Assembly: GCF_024713975.1 (NCBI RefSeq)
Contig: NC_091112.1
Location: 18,324,501-18,388,500, forward strand
DNA: 64,000 bases
From: Paralichthys olivaceus
Lineage: Eukaryota; Chordata; Actinopteri; Pleuronectiformes; Paralichthyidae
Reading direction: 5' to 3'
The notes under the pieces are model-generated. The model searched no databases. It had not been told where the DNA came from and saw nothing but the letters and a program-made list of their open reading frames with translations. Each line of letters opens with the position of its first letter. Position 1 is the first letter of the stretch. Both the position numbers and the translations under genes were made by a program. Shown here one piece after another: positions 24,736-48,771 of this stretch.

Positions 24736-25664
24736 TCTGTTTTCTTATTTAATTTGACAGGCCGGGGGGGAAGACACTGAGGAGAGCAGTGGGTTATGGT
24801 TAGTGTGGGCGGCCATACTGCCTGTGCTGCAAACAGAGCGTGCACTTTACAGAACAAGCCATCACTGGTCGATGGCCTTCCTCACAGCTGCCATGTCTGA
24901 GTGGGGGTGCAGCGCTCGGCTTCGGTTTTTAGTCTCTGGCTGAGCTGCAAAGTGGAGCAACAGTGGCAGAGTTAATTATGGTTGACACATCGGTGGCGCA
25001 AGGAGGGGTGGAAATTAGGGGGGGGGTTGGGCAGTCGTCATCCTCCCTTCCTAACACTGCAGGAGGATAATAATGAATAATAATGTTGCACTTGCACAGG
25101 TAATGATCGATAGGAGTGTAACGGCCACACTGGGTCTGTGAACAAAGGTGTGATGTGTTGGAGAGGGGGAGGGGCTGTCAGTTAGTATAGACATGCTGTT
25201 GTAAGCAGGTCAACATAAACAGTTTTTTCTCAACCACATGTGGCTGATTATTATTATTTTAAATGACATTTCAGTGGCAGACGCCCAAATAAACAGTCAC
25301 CATGAGGAGTTGGTCTGATTCACTGCAAATGTGTTAGTTAACACAGTATGAACCAGTGTGTGGACTCAAGGGCTTTTAAGGTGACACTTGCAATACTCCA
25401 CAATCTTGGGGCCCTTACCTCCAGAGGGGCCCTGCAGTGAAACATTTATCTAATTCAAAACCCTTCATCATCTCAGCTTCATCTTTGGACATTCCAACAT
25501 AGATAGGACCTGATAGGTATTAACTTCTTACTCCTTTTCGAACACGGTTTATTTATTTTGAACATCTGTTGTTTAAGTCCACTTGTTTGCTGTGCCTTTT
25601 TCTGATGTGCTTATATGTTCGGATTTTGGCTCGAAATAAACACATAAGTAACTTACTAGATTTA

Positions 25665-25712
25665 GCAAATTTCCCCATCGTGGGACTAATAAAGGACTTC
25701 TTATTCTTCTTT
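25665..25712 (+). mobile_element. LINE 3' tail
   Basis: AATTTCCCCATCGTGGGACT followed by AATAAAGGACTTCTTATTCT. Confidence 0.45.
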
Positions 25713-25797
25713 TTCTTAACTAACCCACTAACTAACTAACTGTGTGCAATCAACCTACCATTACCTAATTTCTTCACTAACACACACACACACACAG

Positions 25798-25990
25798 GGC
25801 AGCTGTGGCTCAGGGATCGATCGGGTCATACTCCAAGCAAGTCGTCAGTTTGATAACTGTCTTCCCAGTTACGCATGCCGAAGTGTCCTTGGGAGTGCTG
25901 CCTGTAGATGCACTCAAAAAAGTATGCTGAAAAGTGCTTTGAGTGATCAGCAAGACTAGAAAAGTGCTATATCAATAAAGACCATTTACA
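25798..25990 (+). mobile_element. tRNA-derived SINE, nearly full length
   Basis: Head GGCAGCTGTGGCTCAGGGAT (A-box-like), a degenerate B box near 25850, TGTCCTTGGGAGTGCTGCC, and the tail CTAGAAAAGTGCTATATCAA. This is the layout of the common spiny-rayed fish SINE. Confidence 0.7.
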
Positions 25991-26671
25991 CACACTCTCT
26001 CTCTCTGGCACACACACACGCAGTCATGTCTCAATGATTTCAGAGGACATTCATTTCCTGGAGACTTACTCTAACCTTCACCATAGTTACTACTTGCCCA
26101 ACCCAAAACCAAGGGATTCAAATATGTGAAGCCGGTTTCTGTCCTTAACAAAATGTTATATTGATAGTTCTCCAGAACCTTCTCATTGTAAGAAGCTTTG
26201 CACTGGGTTACAGCCACATGCTGAGAGAAGTCAATAAAAGTGCCACGTTATCACTTTGTTTAATGTTTATTTAACCCGCAGCACATGTCATATGTTAGCT
26301 GTAAAGTGTCCTTTATAAAAGTGTCACTCATGCACTCCGCCGCTGTGTTTATAGCTCGGCAGTAACTCCGGCTGGTGGCTAACAGCAGCATCAATTTATT
26401 ACTTCCCAGTAATGAGGAGGCCTGGTAATGATGCTTCCTACACATGATGGAGCATGTCTGTGTTTTATGCGTGCAGCTCTGTGGTTGACAGTGAGCAGGA
26501 GGAAGATAACATCAGATTCAGCAGGAGCAGAGGATCACACCTGCCGCAGGTGTGTGAGGTCCCGGAGACACACAGGAGAGACAATGAGGCATCAACCTCA
26601 CTAGAAAGATGTCTGAGTCGGTTCATGGCTTCCTGCAGAAGTTATGGCTCCAATGGTTGAACGGTTCAGCT

Positions 26672-26673
<2 letters not shown>

Positions 26674-26769
<96 letters not shown>
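26674..26769. repeat. (TG)48 microsatellite
   Basis: Uninterrupted 96 bp TG tract, the longest in the window, in the ube2e2-ube2e1 intergenic region. Confidence 0.95.
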
Positions 26770-26770
<1 letters not shown>

Positions 26771-27011
26771 CATTGTCAGGACGTCTGTCTGCTGCTGGAC
26801 AAACACTTCCGGCGAGCTTCTGTTCATCGTGCGTGATAATCCCGGAAAATGCACGATTGAACTCTTCAAAATAAAGGCACCAAACCTCAGTGGACAATTT
26901 AAGATTTTGAACCCGACCACACACACTGAAATTGATCCCGACAACTGACCACACTTCCGACATGGAAAATGATCAATAATAATATTAAAAATGATAATAT
27001 AATAGTTATAA

Positions 27012-27075
27012 TACATTCATCCATCCATCCTACCATCCATCCGTCGCCTATATCACTTGTTCTTTGAGGGTTGTG
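27012..27075. mobile_element. Dispersed repeat fragment with CATC units
   Basis: CATCCATCCATCC followed by CCATCCATCCGTCGCCTATA and TCTTTGAGGGTTGTG, a widespread fish retroposon end; may pair with the fragment at 10988-11043. Confidence 0.4.
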
Positions 27076-27334
27076 ATGTTTAATACTGTTTTTATCAATT
27101 AACCTTAGCTATACAATGAAGACATTTGACTCTACGACATGAGCTAAGAAACTTTTACTCCTGTACATTTCATCCCTCAGATATAGGTTTTCTGCCAAAA
27201 TAAATTTGACATATAAACGACGTAATATTTAAATATATAAATACAAATAATAAATAAATTAGTTAAATAGTAGATACATGATTTGTATGCATATATTGAT
27301 ATCTTTGATCCTTGTTTTTTCACTTTTAGTTTGG

Positions 27335-27545
27335 CGGATACACACAATAGATAGATAGATTACTTTATTTATCCCCAAATGGAAATTAGGTCGTCATGGC
27401 AGTTCGGTATTTGGATACAGTAAAAATACAATAGAATAAGATACTGTAGGCAGAAAAAAAATAAAAACCAAAATAAAACCACGGAATAGGACAAGGGCAG
27501 TTAAAAACACAAGATAAATATGTAGATAATGTGTGCATTACAGTC
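27335..27545 (-). mobile_element. LINE 3' tail, reverse orientation
   Basis: AGATAGATAGATTACTTTAT followed by TTATCCCCAAATGGAAATTA is the usual end of fish L2/CR1-like LINEs in reverse. Confidence 0.5.
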
Positions 27546-27689
27546 ACTTATGGGGATTGTTCCTGTGCTTTTTTTCTGCTGCACATGACTGAAGAAAGAT
27601 TTCTAATTCATACACTACATCCTTGCCAGCGCTTGTACTTTTATTTTTAAGACATTGACCGGAAGTGTCGTTTCTCTCCAATACAGGTG

Positions 27690-27729
27690 TGTTCACAGTG
27701 GCGCGTCCAGGCTGTGAGACACGCACACA

Positions 27730-27765
<36 letters not shown>

Positions 27766-28275
27766 GAAAGGTACCCGTGTCTGTTTGTGTTGGAGCTCGT
27801 TGTGTTTTCACGGTTTGTGTGTTGTACGGGGGGGACGCGCACGTGAGTCCGTGAGAGGAGCGTGTGGAGTCGGTTCATCCTGACGCTCACACCCGCAGCT
27901 TTAACCCCGGGGAGCCTCCTCATGAGCGGCTGTCTGGTCTCAGTGGACCGCGAGTTAGCAGCTGCTGCCGCCGCCTGACCCGCTCCTCCTGCGGGGGAAA
28001 GTTTGCTTCCTCTCGGAGGCTGCGGAGCTGAGCTGGAAGTGTCGGGACTCTACACCTCAACAACTGCGACATCGCCCCGCCGTCGACGTGCCTCCTCTGC
28101 CTCGATCCGGTCCCGGTTGTTCCCGTTGCCTCCTCACAGCCGGGCCCTTCCAGCCCAACTCCTCCAGAACCGGATCATTGTCTTTGTCGCAGCCCGACGG
28201 CTCTCAAAATAAACTGTGCAAACACGAGCCGGGTCAGAGTTCAGCGTCACGAGCGAGGGGGGGGGGGGGGGGGTG
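27690..28275 (+). promoter_or_regulatory. CpG-rich promoter and 5'UTR region of ube2e1
   Basis: A G+C- and CpG-rich block stands out from the AT-rich surroundings, 0.4-1.0 kb before the first coding exon of ube2e1. It contains a CACGTG at 27840-27845 and ends in a long G run (near 28257-28273). The transcription start and the untranslated first exon cannot be fixed by eye, but this is the only CpG-island-like segment between the two UBE2E genes, so it is the best candidate promoter. A (CA)n tract at 27729-27763 lies at its upstream edge. Confidence 0.6.
28257..28273 (+). repeat. Poly(G) run at the ube2e1 CpG region
   Basis: Long uninterrupted G run (about 28257-28273) at the downstream edge of the CpG-rich block. 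Several others of similar kind occur (16080-16092, 35451-35463, 44942-44956, 46795-46807). Confidence 0.9.
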
Positions 28276-28702
28276 ATCCGCCGATAAACACCAAACACCC
28301 TGTGTGACACACACTGTGGTCAATTTACACTGATGGAGCCCGGGTCAGCACCTTGTGCAGGCCTGCTAGTTAATAATGACGGAAACCTGTATGGACTCTG
28401 GGGTTCATGGTCGCAGCACATAGCCTAGATATACCCCGTTTGCATTTATTGAAAACGAAATGCAAAGCTCCATTAAGATAACATTTAAGTGTCATTTACT
28501 TGGCTGCAGCTGATAGTTAGGTTTTATAGGAACTGAGTGTTGCATTGTGATGCACATTTAGATACAAACATTAATCTTGACAGCATTGTGTTACTGGAGA
28601 AAAGTTTCTAAAAGTTACATGCAGGAATTGAAGCCTGTTCAAAGATGCTCATCTTTGACCTTTCTAAACTCTTGTGTTCCTGCTTATTTCCCCAGGCTCA
28701 GT

Positions 28703-41534
<12,832 letters not shown>

Positions 41535-42025
41535 TCACCAGAGGGGCTGCTGCTCGGATGAGTCAGGGATGCTGTGGGGGGGGGGTGAACTTGGGGGTGG
41601 GGGGGATTTTTATCTCAAAAGTCTTAACTCCTGTCTTTTTGTTGTCATTTATTTTATTTTATTGTCTCCAGCCTAACTATAATCAAATTTGTCAATAATG
41701 CATTTAAGGTTTTCTCTTGTTTTTTTCAGCTTGGGCTTGAAGGATGAATGTAAAGACTAAATGTTAGGTAAAAACTGTCACAGCAGGATCCCCTAATCCT
41801 GTATAAATTCTCACATGCATTAAAAGTTCTGGGTGAAGTTTGCTTCCCCCCCCCATGGTGTTTGACACATGTAGACATGTTTGGATATGGATGGATACTG
41901 GTTGTGACATGTGCTCTGTTCTGATGACAAGTTGTTCCCTCTCTCCCTTAAAGACTTAAACACGACCAACTGAAGAAACATCCAACTTGGTTGAATCGTT
42001 TGAAACATGTTCACTTCACCACCAG

Positions 42026-42031
42026 AATAAA
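42026..42031 (+). terminator. Probable ube2e1 polyadenylation signal
   Basis: Canonical AATAAA 492 nt after the ube2e1 stop, followed within about 20 nt by a TGTGTT-containing stretch. Confidence 0.65.
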
Positions 42032-42177
42032 GCTCTGACAGGATGTGTTATGAAGAGGTTTTATTTTCATTCAGCACATTTTAAGACCGATTAGAGCACA
42101 GAGCAGTTTAAGGTTAGTTTGACTTCAGTCTTGATGTCACTACCTCTGTTCTACTAGCAGCACAATAATGTTTTTAC

Positions 42178-42708
42178 TAGGGATGCACGATATGGATTCT
42201 TCCAGCCGATACAGATAATTTCATGATTCTTAAAAAGAAGTTCATAGCATTTAGTGTTTGCACACCAGAGGGTTAAATTGCAAAATATAGTAAGCAGAAT
42301 TAGAATCCTGTTAACACAATAAAAACAGTTCTGACTCAGTTCTGAATGTTCCTTTAGTTTTTAAGTTGAGTACATATTAAAATAGTAATTCAGATAAAAT
42401 AATGAGTTGCTAAGCTAATCATCAGCAGCTTTAAGTTTAAGAGTTGACGGACTCTAAGGTGACTTATGAGATTGGCAGCATTAAAATGTTTCCCCCTCTC
42501 AGAACCGTTGCACCTTGTACAAATTACAATTCTACAGTTGCTCTCAGAAACAGCGACGGACTTTTCAGTTCTGACGTAAACACATCACGCTGGTATGATG
42601 TCATGAGCGTGACCAGGTACCACCACGTTTTATCGGTAATAATTTCTGATTCTGATAAATAATATAAAATTCCCATTATCGAGCCGATACATATATCGTG
42701 CATCCATA
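42178..42708. mobile_element. Non-autonomous hAT element with intact 8 bp target duplication
   Basis: Left end TAGGGATGCACGATAT, right end ATATCGTGCATCCATA, flanked on both sides by GTTTTTAC (42170-42177 and 42709-42716). The 8 bp duplication and TA(G)GGATGCAC ends fit the hAT superfamily. It is 531 bp with no transposase, so it must be moved in trans. It lies 150 bp past the ube2e1 polyadenylation signal. Confidence 0.8.
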
Positions 42709-44244
42709 GTTTTTACTCAGAGACACTGAGGACACAGAAAACAGCGCAGGTCATCCATCACAGTCTTGCCATGTTTTGTTTTTTTTTCAGTCAAGGAATG
42801 TGGCTCATTAAAGTGACAAAAATAAATTAGTTAAAAAATAAATATTTCCCCAACACAGATTTCTACTGTTAAAAAGGCTTTTACACACACAAACACACAC
42901 ACACACTCTCTCTCTCTCTCACACAGCTTTAACCAGGAGCCCTATTAGATTATAGAGGCTGGACGACTCACAGGAGTGCAGCTAACATCAGACATTATGA
43001 AATCATACAACACAGGTAAAGGTAGTACCATGAACATTATTGCTGCTGAGCCATGTTTACTATTTGATACTAACCAGAGGAAGGATTGGTGCTGCGTTCA
43101 CATCAGATGGGAAATAGCATTTCAGGTCCAACACTCTGTAAACTCTGATAATGAACTACTCGAGGTGTTTGATCCCAGAGCTTTGAGGAGAATTTCAGAT
43201 TTCTAAAGTCAATCCCACGTTCAGCTGCATGTCTTTAGATTTAAAGGTGGCTGCAGTCAGTTACCCTGTATTGGTCGTAAAGAGATGCACTCAATCCAAT
43301 CTGCATTTGTTCAGTGCATAAATATATTGTGAGTGGACTGTGAGTCTGTTTGCAGATTGGCCTTTGATTGGTTTCTCCTCCATGACAGAGATGATGCGAT
43401 AACTCTTTGTATAAACATGACTTATGAACTTGTCCTTCAACTTGGGAGGATACACACATTTCAAATGAAAAGAACGGTGGAGGTCGCACAGTGCTTCACG
43501 ACCACAACTCAAATGCCAAACCAAACAAAGTGATTTGAAATCTTTGGTACTAAAGTGCTTTCTTTTTTAAATGATGTTTTTCCCATGAAAACAAGAGAAA
43601 CGTTAGTGTTGAGCACTGTATGGAAAAGCTTTTTTTAAGGGTAAACGTGTGGTTTTGGTTTGTTGTATAAGATGAAGCACAACATCCGTCCTCACATTCA
43701 GGTTCAGCATTTCAGAAAACTCACTTTTCTAACTTTTTCCCCAGATTAAGTGGAGACATTCAATGTCTGTGTGTTAGGTGAGGAGCCAACTACAGGTCTA
43801 GCCTTAGCTTAGAGTGCAGGGAAGCTGCTAGGCTGCTGCTAGGCTGCTTTTAATTTATTTTATTTTATTTACAGTGGCTGCCTGGCAATGAAGGGAAAGA
43901 ACAAGTTGTACTCGGTATCCACTATTAGTTACAACTGCTCAGCCATAAACTCTACTTTTATTATGCCTTTAAAGTAAGAGGTGTAGTGATGACGTTAACA
44001 CTTTTCTGACAATGCCAGTAAAAGCTGTTAAATGATTACGTTGCACTAAATAAAGTGACCAATGAGCGTATGCTGGAGCCTTCTCTAGCCAAACAGTTCA
44101 TTTGTCACCAGCTAATCTTGGCAGCCAGACATGGTTGATGAGCAGAGGTTTGACTATCTGTCCGGGCACAGTGGCCAAACTTGGCAACCTTACTGCGATG
44201 ACAAGATTCCAGGCAGCAGCAGACGTTTGCTCTTTAAGAAGAAT

Positions 44245-44560
44245 TTAAAGGTACAGTGTGTAGAATTTTGTGACAAACATGGAAAAGAAACTGTGGTAGC
44301 TTCAGTTGTCATAAAAACTCAAAAGGTGTTTAGTTTGTTCAGTCTGGACTAATGTTAAAAACATGGCGGCCTCCATAGAGAGGGTCCCCTCAATGTAAAT
44401 ATAAAGTATTTAAATATAAAGGGCCTATTCTGAGGTAAAGAAAACTACAATTCATACAATTTAGATGAAATGAACTAGTGAAAACATCATGAGGATTATT
44501 CTCCATTACATTTCTGCCAATAGTTCCCTTTCACCTAAATCTTACACACTGGACCTTTAA
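44245..44560. mobile_element. MITE family B (TTAA target), copy 1
   Basis: TTAA then AGGTACAGTGTGTAGAATTT on the left; AAATCTTACACACTGGACCT then TTAA on the right. About 308 bp between the TTAA pairs. A TTAA target is typical of piggyBac and Kolobok transposons; which one is open. The internal AAAACATGGCGGCCTCCATA is shared with copy 2. It lies in or just past the nkiras1 3'UTR. Confidence 0.7.
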
Positions 44561-44967
44561 GTGTTGTCATCACAGTGACTTTGTCTTTGATTTGGTTCCA
44601 TCGATCTTACGCAGAGAGCTTGCGCTCGATGACTTAACCTTTTGGTTTTACATTTATGAAAATTAGATGATATGTTAAATAGAGATCTTTTGAGCCATCT
44701 CACTTAACACACAGGCATTATATTGATCTTTTCCTCTCACTTTCACAAAGCAAGTCAATAAGTGAACTTCCCACAATGCTTAGCTGTTCATATACGTGAA
44801 CGAACGTGTGTAAATGGTCAAATGCACACAGTAGCAGTTAAGGTCATGTTGCTAAGCTAAAGGCAATCCCTGTTGTCCTGCTAGTTGTTCCCATGTGAGG
44901 TGAATGCAGCCTGTGGATAGCAGGAGCAGAGGAGTGTGAGTTGGGGGGGGGGGGGGTCTTCAGAGTA

Positions 44968-45210
44968 TCACATGTCGTTGGACGGCGTGCCTTTGCTTTT
45001 GCGCCCTGGCAGAGGGAAGGAAGATTTGCTCTGAGGCTGGGTGAGGCGGCTGGTCAGCTGGGTGAAGGGCTCGATGAGCGAGTTGCGTTCGGTGACGCTC
45101 ACCTCCCACAGCTTCACCTTCTCGCCCCGCGCCCACTGCTGCGCCACCTCCTGGTCCACCTGCCGACGCTCCCGCAGGTCCGTCTTGTTCCCCAGCACCA
45201 CGACCGTCAC
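44968..45210 (-). CDS. nkiras1: nkiras1 terminal coding exon
   Basis: Acceptor CCTCAG/GTGACG, stop TGA at 44968-44970. It encodes [12 protein letters not shown] through the basic tail GRKSKG. A long G run (near 44942-44956) lies just past the stop in the 3'UTR. Confidence 0.95.
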   Translation of the reverse strand: MTVVVLGNKTDLRERRQVDQEVAQQWARGEKVKLWEVSVTERNSLIEPFTQLTSRLTQPQSKSSFPLPGRKSKGTPSNDM

Positions 45211-47543
45211 CTGAGGACACAGCAGAAACACAGCAACCAGATTCTATCAAGTTCATGGTACATCAGTTTAAAAAGCATTAGATAATATTAAATATTAATA
45301 ATATACTTTCTTTTTAAGCTTTGGGCTCTTTTTCTAGTCCGGCAAACACTGGGCAGTAAGATATTAAGCTATCTCTCACCAGTCAAACTGAAAAAATGTA
45401 AAAACGTGTGAAGTACCTCAGTATTAACATATGGACACTTGAAGACAGAGAACAAACCAGAATGACTGAGAGCTTATGGGGAGAGGAACGTGGCATCTTG
45501 TTACTTGACCAGAGCCATGGATTTTAATAAGCTGGATATAAACTTGGGCTGGGTAACATGATCAAATAATATATATAGATAAAAATGTTCACAACAGTCG
45601 ATAGATATTTATCACAATAAATGTCAAGTTATTATTTCTTTTCAGTTAACACTGATTTTTGCTCCTGAGGGAAGGTTGAGGTTTTAAATTCTTTATGAGC
45701 AGAGAATGAAAAAAACTATATGAACATTTTAAAAATATGACATAGATCAATTATGTGTTCTCACTGTGCACAATGTGTGAGCAACTTTGAATGGGACTAT
45801 CCATCACTTTGTTATACATAACTTGTTTTCACATGTGGCTGATAAATATCATTTTATTATTGTTATCTTATATAATAAATTGAACTCACCAAACACCTAA
45901 TTAGGGACAGCCATACTCTTGCTTACCGAGCCACTCATGTGACAGCAGCTCAATGGATGAAACCATGCAGATACAGCTTGAGGCTTCAGTTAATGGTTAC
46001 ATAAAACATGAGAGCTGGTAAAACAATGTGACCTCAGACACTTGTGACTTGGTTGTTGGTGTCGGACAGGCTGGTCTGAGTGTTTCTGAAGCTGCTGATC
46101 TCCTGGGGTTTGTTACACACAGCAGTCTTGTGTAAGACAGTTTCACATGTTCGTTTCTCAAGCTCTGCGCCTCAGCTCATTCAAATTCAAATTAAATAAT
46201 AAATACTACAGTGAAACGTCTCAGACGCTCTGAGCCTGGAGCATCTGCAGCTGTCCAAACACTTCCAGTCTTGTGATATACACGGTACATTTCAGGACAG
46301 AGTTAGATAGACTCTACAAGACACATATTGTGAAAGTTACGAAAGAATACTTTGAAGCAGCTGCACCTCTTTCTTATCTCTGGATTTGTCTATTTCCTTC
46401 TTCAGAAAATCCACCTTCTTGAAAGACTCCAAGCTGTCGACGCTGTAGATGAGGACGAAGCCGTCTGCCACTGAGTAGTAGTGCTTGGGGAGGTCTTGTC
46501 CATCGTGGAGACCCTTAGTGTCGTAGAGCCTCAGCTGCTCCTTCACACCGCGGTCGGTTTCCACCGAGGCCACGTACACGTCCTCCTGCGTCTCACTGGA
46601 CTCGGAGCCTGGAAAACACAAGACAGATCTGAAACCAGGCGTTCAGCCCCACACGAACACAACAATGGAGGTTCTATGAGTCTGTTGTGTCCAGTGCCAT
46701 CATGTTTGCTGTTGTCTGCTGGGGCAGCAGCTTGAAGAAGAAGGACATTAATAGACTCAACAAGCTAATCAAGAAAGCCAGCCATGTTGGTCGGGGGGGG
46801 GGGGGGGTGCTGGACAGTGTCACAGTGGTGATGGAGAGGAGAACTTTGTCCGAAGTAAGGACAATATTGGACTTTCCGCCACACCCTCTCCATGATGTCT
46901 TGATTAGCCTCTGCAGCTCGTTCAGTGGCAGACTCCTCCACCCACGCTGCTCGACAGAACGCCACAGGAAATCAATCCTGCCTGTGGCTGTCAAATTGTA
47001 CAATGACAACCTGTAAAGTATAAAGATTAATAACTGTGTATACTTTAACTTTAACTTACTTTACTCATGCACAAATGTAAATCTAAACATACTTGGTCTT
47101 TATTTCTACATATGTATATCTTTTATCTCTTTTAGCCTTACTTGATTTTTAGATTTTATATGTTTATACCTGCTTTTGCTCTCTCACCTCTTTCTCAGGG
47201 GCTCTGTAACATTTGAATTTCCCTACGGGGATTAACAAAGTACTTCTGATTCTGAACAAAACAACAGTGTCTCCACTGATGTGAATACACCTCATTCCAT
47301 TAAGATCAGACTGAAACAAAGTCAGTGATAGAGCTATACCTGCACAGTCAACCAAGGTGTTGAAGATCCAGATCAACCCCCCACATTGAAATGACATGAT
47401 CAGACGTCACTGTTCTGTCATCACTGTTCTGTCATGCTTCGTCTCTCACCTACACAGTGGTTTCCGTACAGCAGCTGCTCCAAAATGGCAGTCTTCCCCA
47501 CTGCTGCCTGGCCACACACCACCACTTTACAGCCCTTCCCCAT
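44968..47543 (-). CDS. nkiras1: nkiras1, NF-kappaB inhibitor-interacting Ras-like protein 1 (kappaB-Ras1)
   Basis: Three minus-strand coding exons (47450-47543, 46367-46608, 44968-45210) total 579 nt and give 192 residues, the length I recall for human NKIRAS1. The protein is a Ras-like GTPase that binds the PEST regions of IkappaB-beta and -alpha, slows their degradation and restrains NF-kappaB; it also restrains Ral signalling. Visible motifs are a P-loop-like GQAAVGKT (residues 11-18), DTKGL (61-65) where classical Ras has DTAGQ, NKTD (120-123), and a basic tail [14 protein letters not shown] with no CAAX box. Leu65 replaces the catalytic Gln61 of Ras and Ala replaces Gly12, both typical of this atypical family. 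Assignment to nkiras1 rather than nkiras2 comes from the neighbours ube2e1 and rpl15. A LINE fragment sits in the first intron and Tc1-like debris in the second. Confidence 0.95.
45880..46140. mobile_element. Tc1-like element remnant in nkiras1 intron 2
   Basis: Plus-strand GTTGTTGGTGTCGGACAGGC onward translates to [20 protein letters not shown], matching the helix-turn-helix of a Tc1-type transposase repeat I recall from fish. Upstream, ACTCACCAAACACCTAATTA and GACAGCAGCTCAATG fit the same element. Non-functional. Confidence 0.55.
46367..46608 (-). CDS. nkiras1: nkiras1 coding exon 2
   Basis: 242 nt between TTTCCAG and donor GTGCAG. It encodes [20 protein letters not shown] through [11 protein letters not shown], including the switch II-like DTKGL. 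Confidence 0.94.
46670..47254 (+). mobile_element. LINE (L2/CR1-type) 3' fragment in nkiras1 intron 1
   Basis: The plus strand encodes a reverse transcriptase C-terminus: [19 protein letters not shown], then [13 protein letters not shown] and [16 protein letters not shown] ending at a stop (47014-47016). It ends in the typical tail TTTCCCTACGGGGATTAACA. A run of G (about 46795-46807) sits inside the reading frame. It is antisense to nkiras1. Confidence 0.75.
47450..47543 (-). CDS. nkiras1: nkiras1 coding exon 1
   Basis: Start codon at 47541-47543, seven bases after an acceptor at 47550/47551 (TTGCAG/GCTCGCC), so a non-coding 5' exon exists further right. It encodes [18 protein letters not shown] and [11 protein letters not shown]; donor GTGAGA. 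Confidence 0.93.
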
Positions 47544-47891
47544 GGCGAGCCTGCAATGCACGAGCACAACCGCGTCACGTAGTGAGCATGTGTCAGATGA
47601 TGTTACACAAACCCTCGCACGTTCTCCCAGAACACAACAATAACTCGGATTCCTGTAGCTCTGGCTGTCACCGCTCTGTGTTGTTTAGCCGTGCTAGCTA
47701 ACACGCTAGCCGTAGCACGTCATTGTGCGTCGTGTGAACACACCAGTTCGAGTCCAGCTGGTGAACCCTCTCCGTGTCAGTCACTGTACATCCGGGTACG
47801 GAGTCCTCCTAGGATCAGGATGCTAACATGTGTCGATCGGGTTTGTAGCATCGCATCCATTCTGCTCTGCTAGCTCTTATTGTCCTGCCAC

Positions 47892-47903
47892 TGCGCATGC
47901 GTA
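47892..47903. promoter_or_regulatory. NRF1-like palindrome near the nkiras1 5' end
   Basis: TGCGCATGCGTA closely fits the NRF1 (nuclear respiratory factor 1) consensus. It lies about 350 bp upstream of the nkiras1 start codon, where a TATA-less promoter and the untranslated exon are expected. Confidence 0.5.
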
Positions 47904-47944
47904 CCGATTGATGGTGCGTTCAGGGACAATGGTTTTTAGCAACT

Positions 47945-48035
47945 CGTATTAGATTCAACTTTATTGTCATTGCACATGTCACAATTACAAAGCAACGAAA
48001 TGCAGTTTGCATCCGACCAGATAAACTGTAATAAT
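47945..48035 (-). mobile_element. LINE 3' tail between the nkiras1 and rpl15 promoters
   Basis: ATTCAACTTTATTGTCATTG then AGCAACGAAATGCAGTTTGC is a common fish LINE end in reverse orientation. Confidence 0.5.
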
Positions 48036-48771
48036 ACCAATAAACTACACCGTGTGATCATCCTTCTGAACGACTGTGACACATGTACGTAATATTCACT
48101 GTGTTCATGTTACTGTTGATTTTGTCTATTTTTTTTACTCCATAAAACAACAGTGTATTACAAGGTAAACATGTGAACAACCACACAGTTAATACACATG
48201 TACATTTGTGCAGTTACAACTGTACAAATAAATACATTTTATTGCCTGTAGTTATTCATTGATTGAAAATGTATTGGAGATTTAAAATATAGTGAACTTA
48301 TTTAACGTTCAGGGGGAAACACTTTGTATGCATTGATTCAATAGTTGCTTTGTATCGTCTTTAAAGTATTAATATTAATTATACTAATTCAACACTAATT
48401 CTAACTACTACTACATTTTAAATGAAAGATAAAATTATAACTCCTGGAATAAGATACATAATGGAAAGATATGGACAGTACATATAAAATAAAGACAACA
48501 CATAAGGATCTATTTTCAAAGGACAAAAATACAAATACACAAGGTTATCATGTGACAAACAAAAATATTTAAAGCATTAAACGTTTCTGCTGTTTAACTG
48601 ATTTTCATTCAGTGTACAGACTCAAGATTGAATCAGATTATTTATTTCTATGTATGGTATTTTCGTTTTATTTTTTTATATAAAATAAAAAGTCTTATAA
48701 ATCAATAATAATTCTTAGATTAAATAAATGTAATATAAACTGCAGTATAACTCGCTCAACTAATAGAACTA

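Larger units (their letters stand above)
19710..27689. other. Intergenic region between ube2e2 and ube2e1
   Basis: 8 kb with no supported gene. It contains SINEs (21548-21750, 25798-25990), MITE copies (about 21860-22300, 23282-23580, 23985-24213), a CACAAG/CTTGTG repeat block (24449-24735), LINE tails and a 96 bp GT microsatellite (26674-26769). Confidence 0.7.

Noticed and set aside
26601..27016. Open frames on both strands of Cys-Val or Thr-His repeats
   Set aside because: They are translations of the TG/CA microsatellite 26674-26769; no protein is implied. The same holds for the GT-rich frames near 7000-7300, 34900-35080 and 60600.
28577..28702. In-frame upstream ATG extending the ube2e1 N-terminus
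   Set aside because: The extra residues lie before the splice acceptor at 28695/28696, so they are intronic. MSDEDS is the conserved start.
45548..45740. GGGCTGGGTAACATGATC and the AT-rich part after it as another hAT-like element
   Set aside because: Only one end is suggestive; the opposite end was not found.
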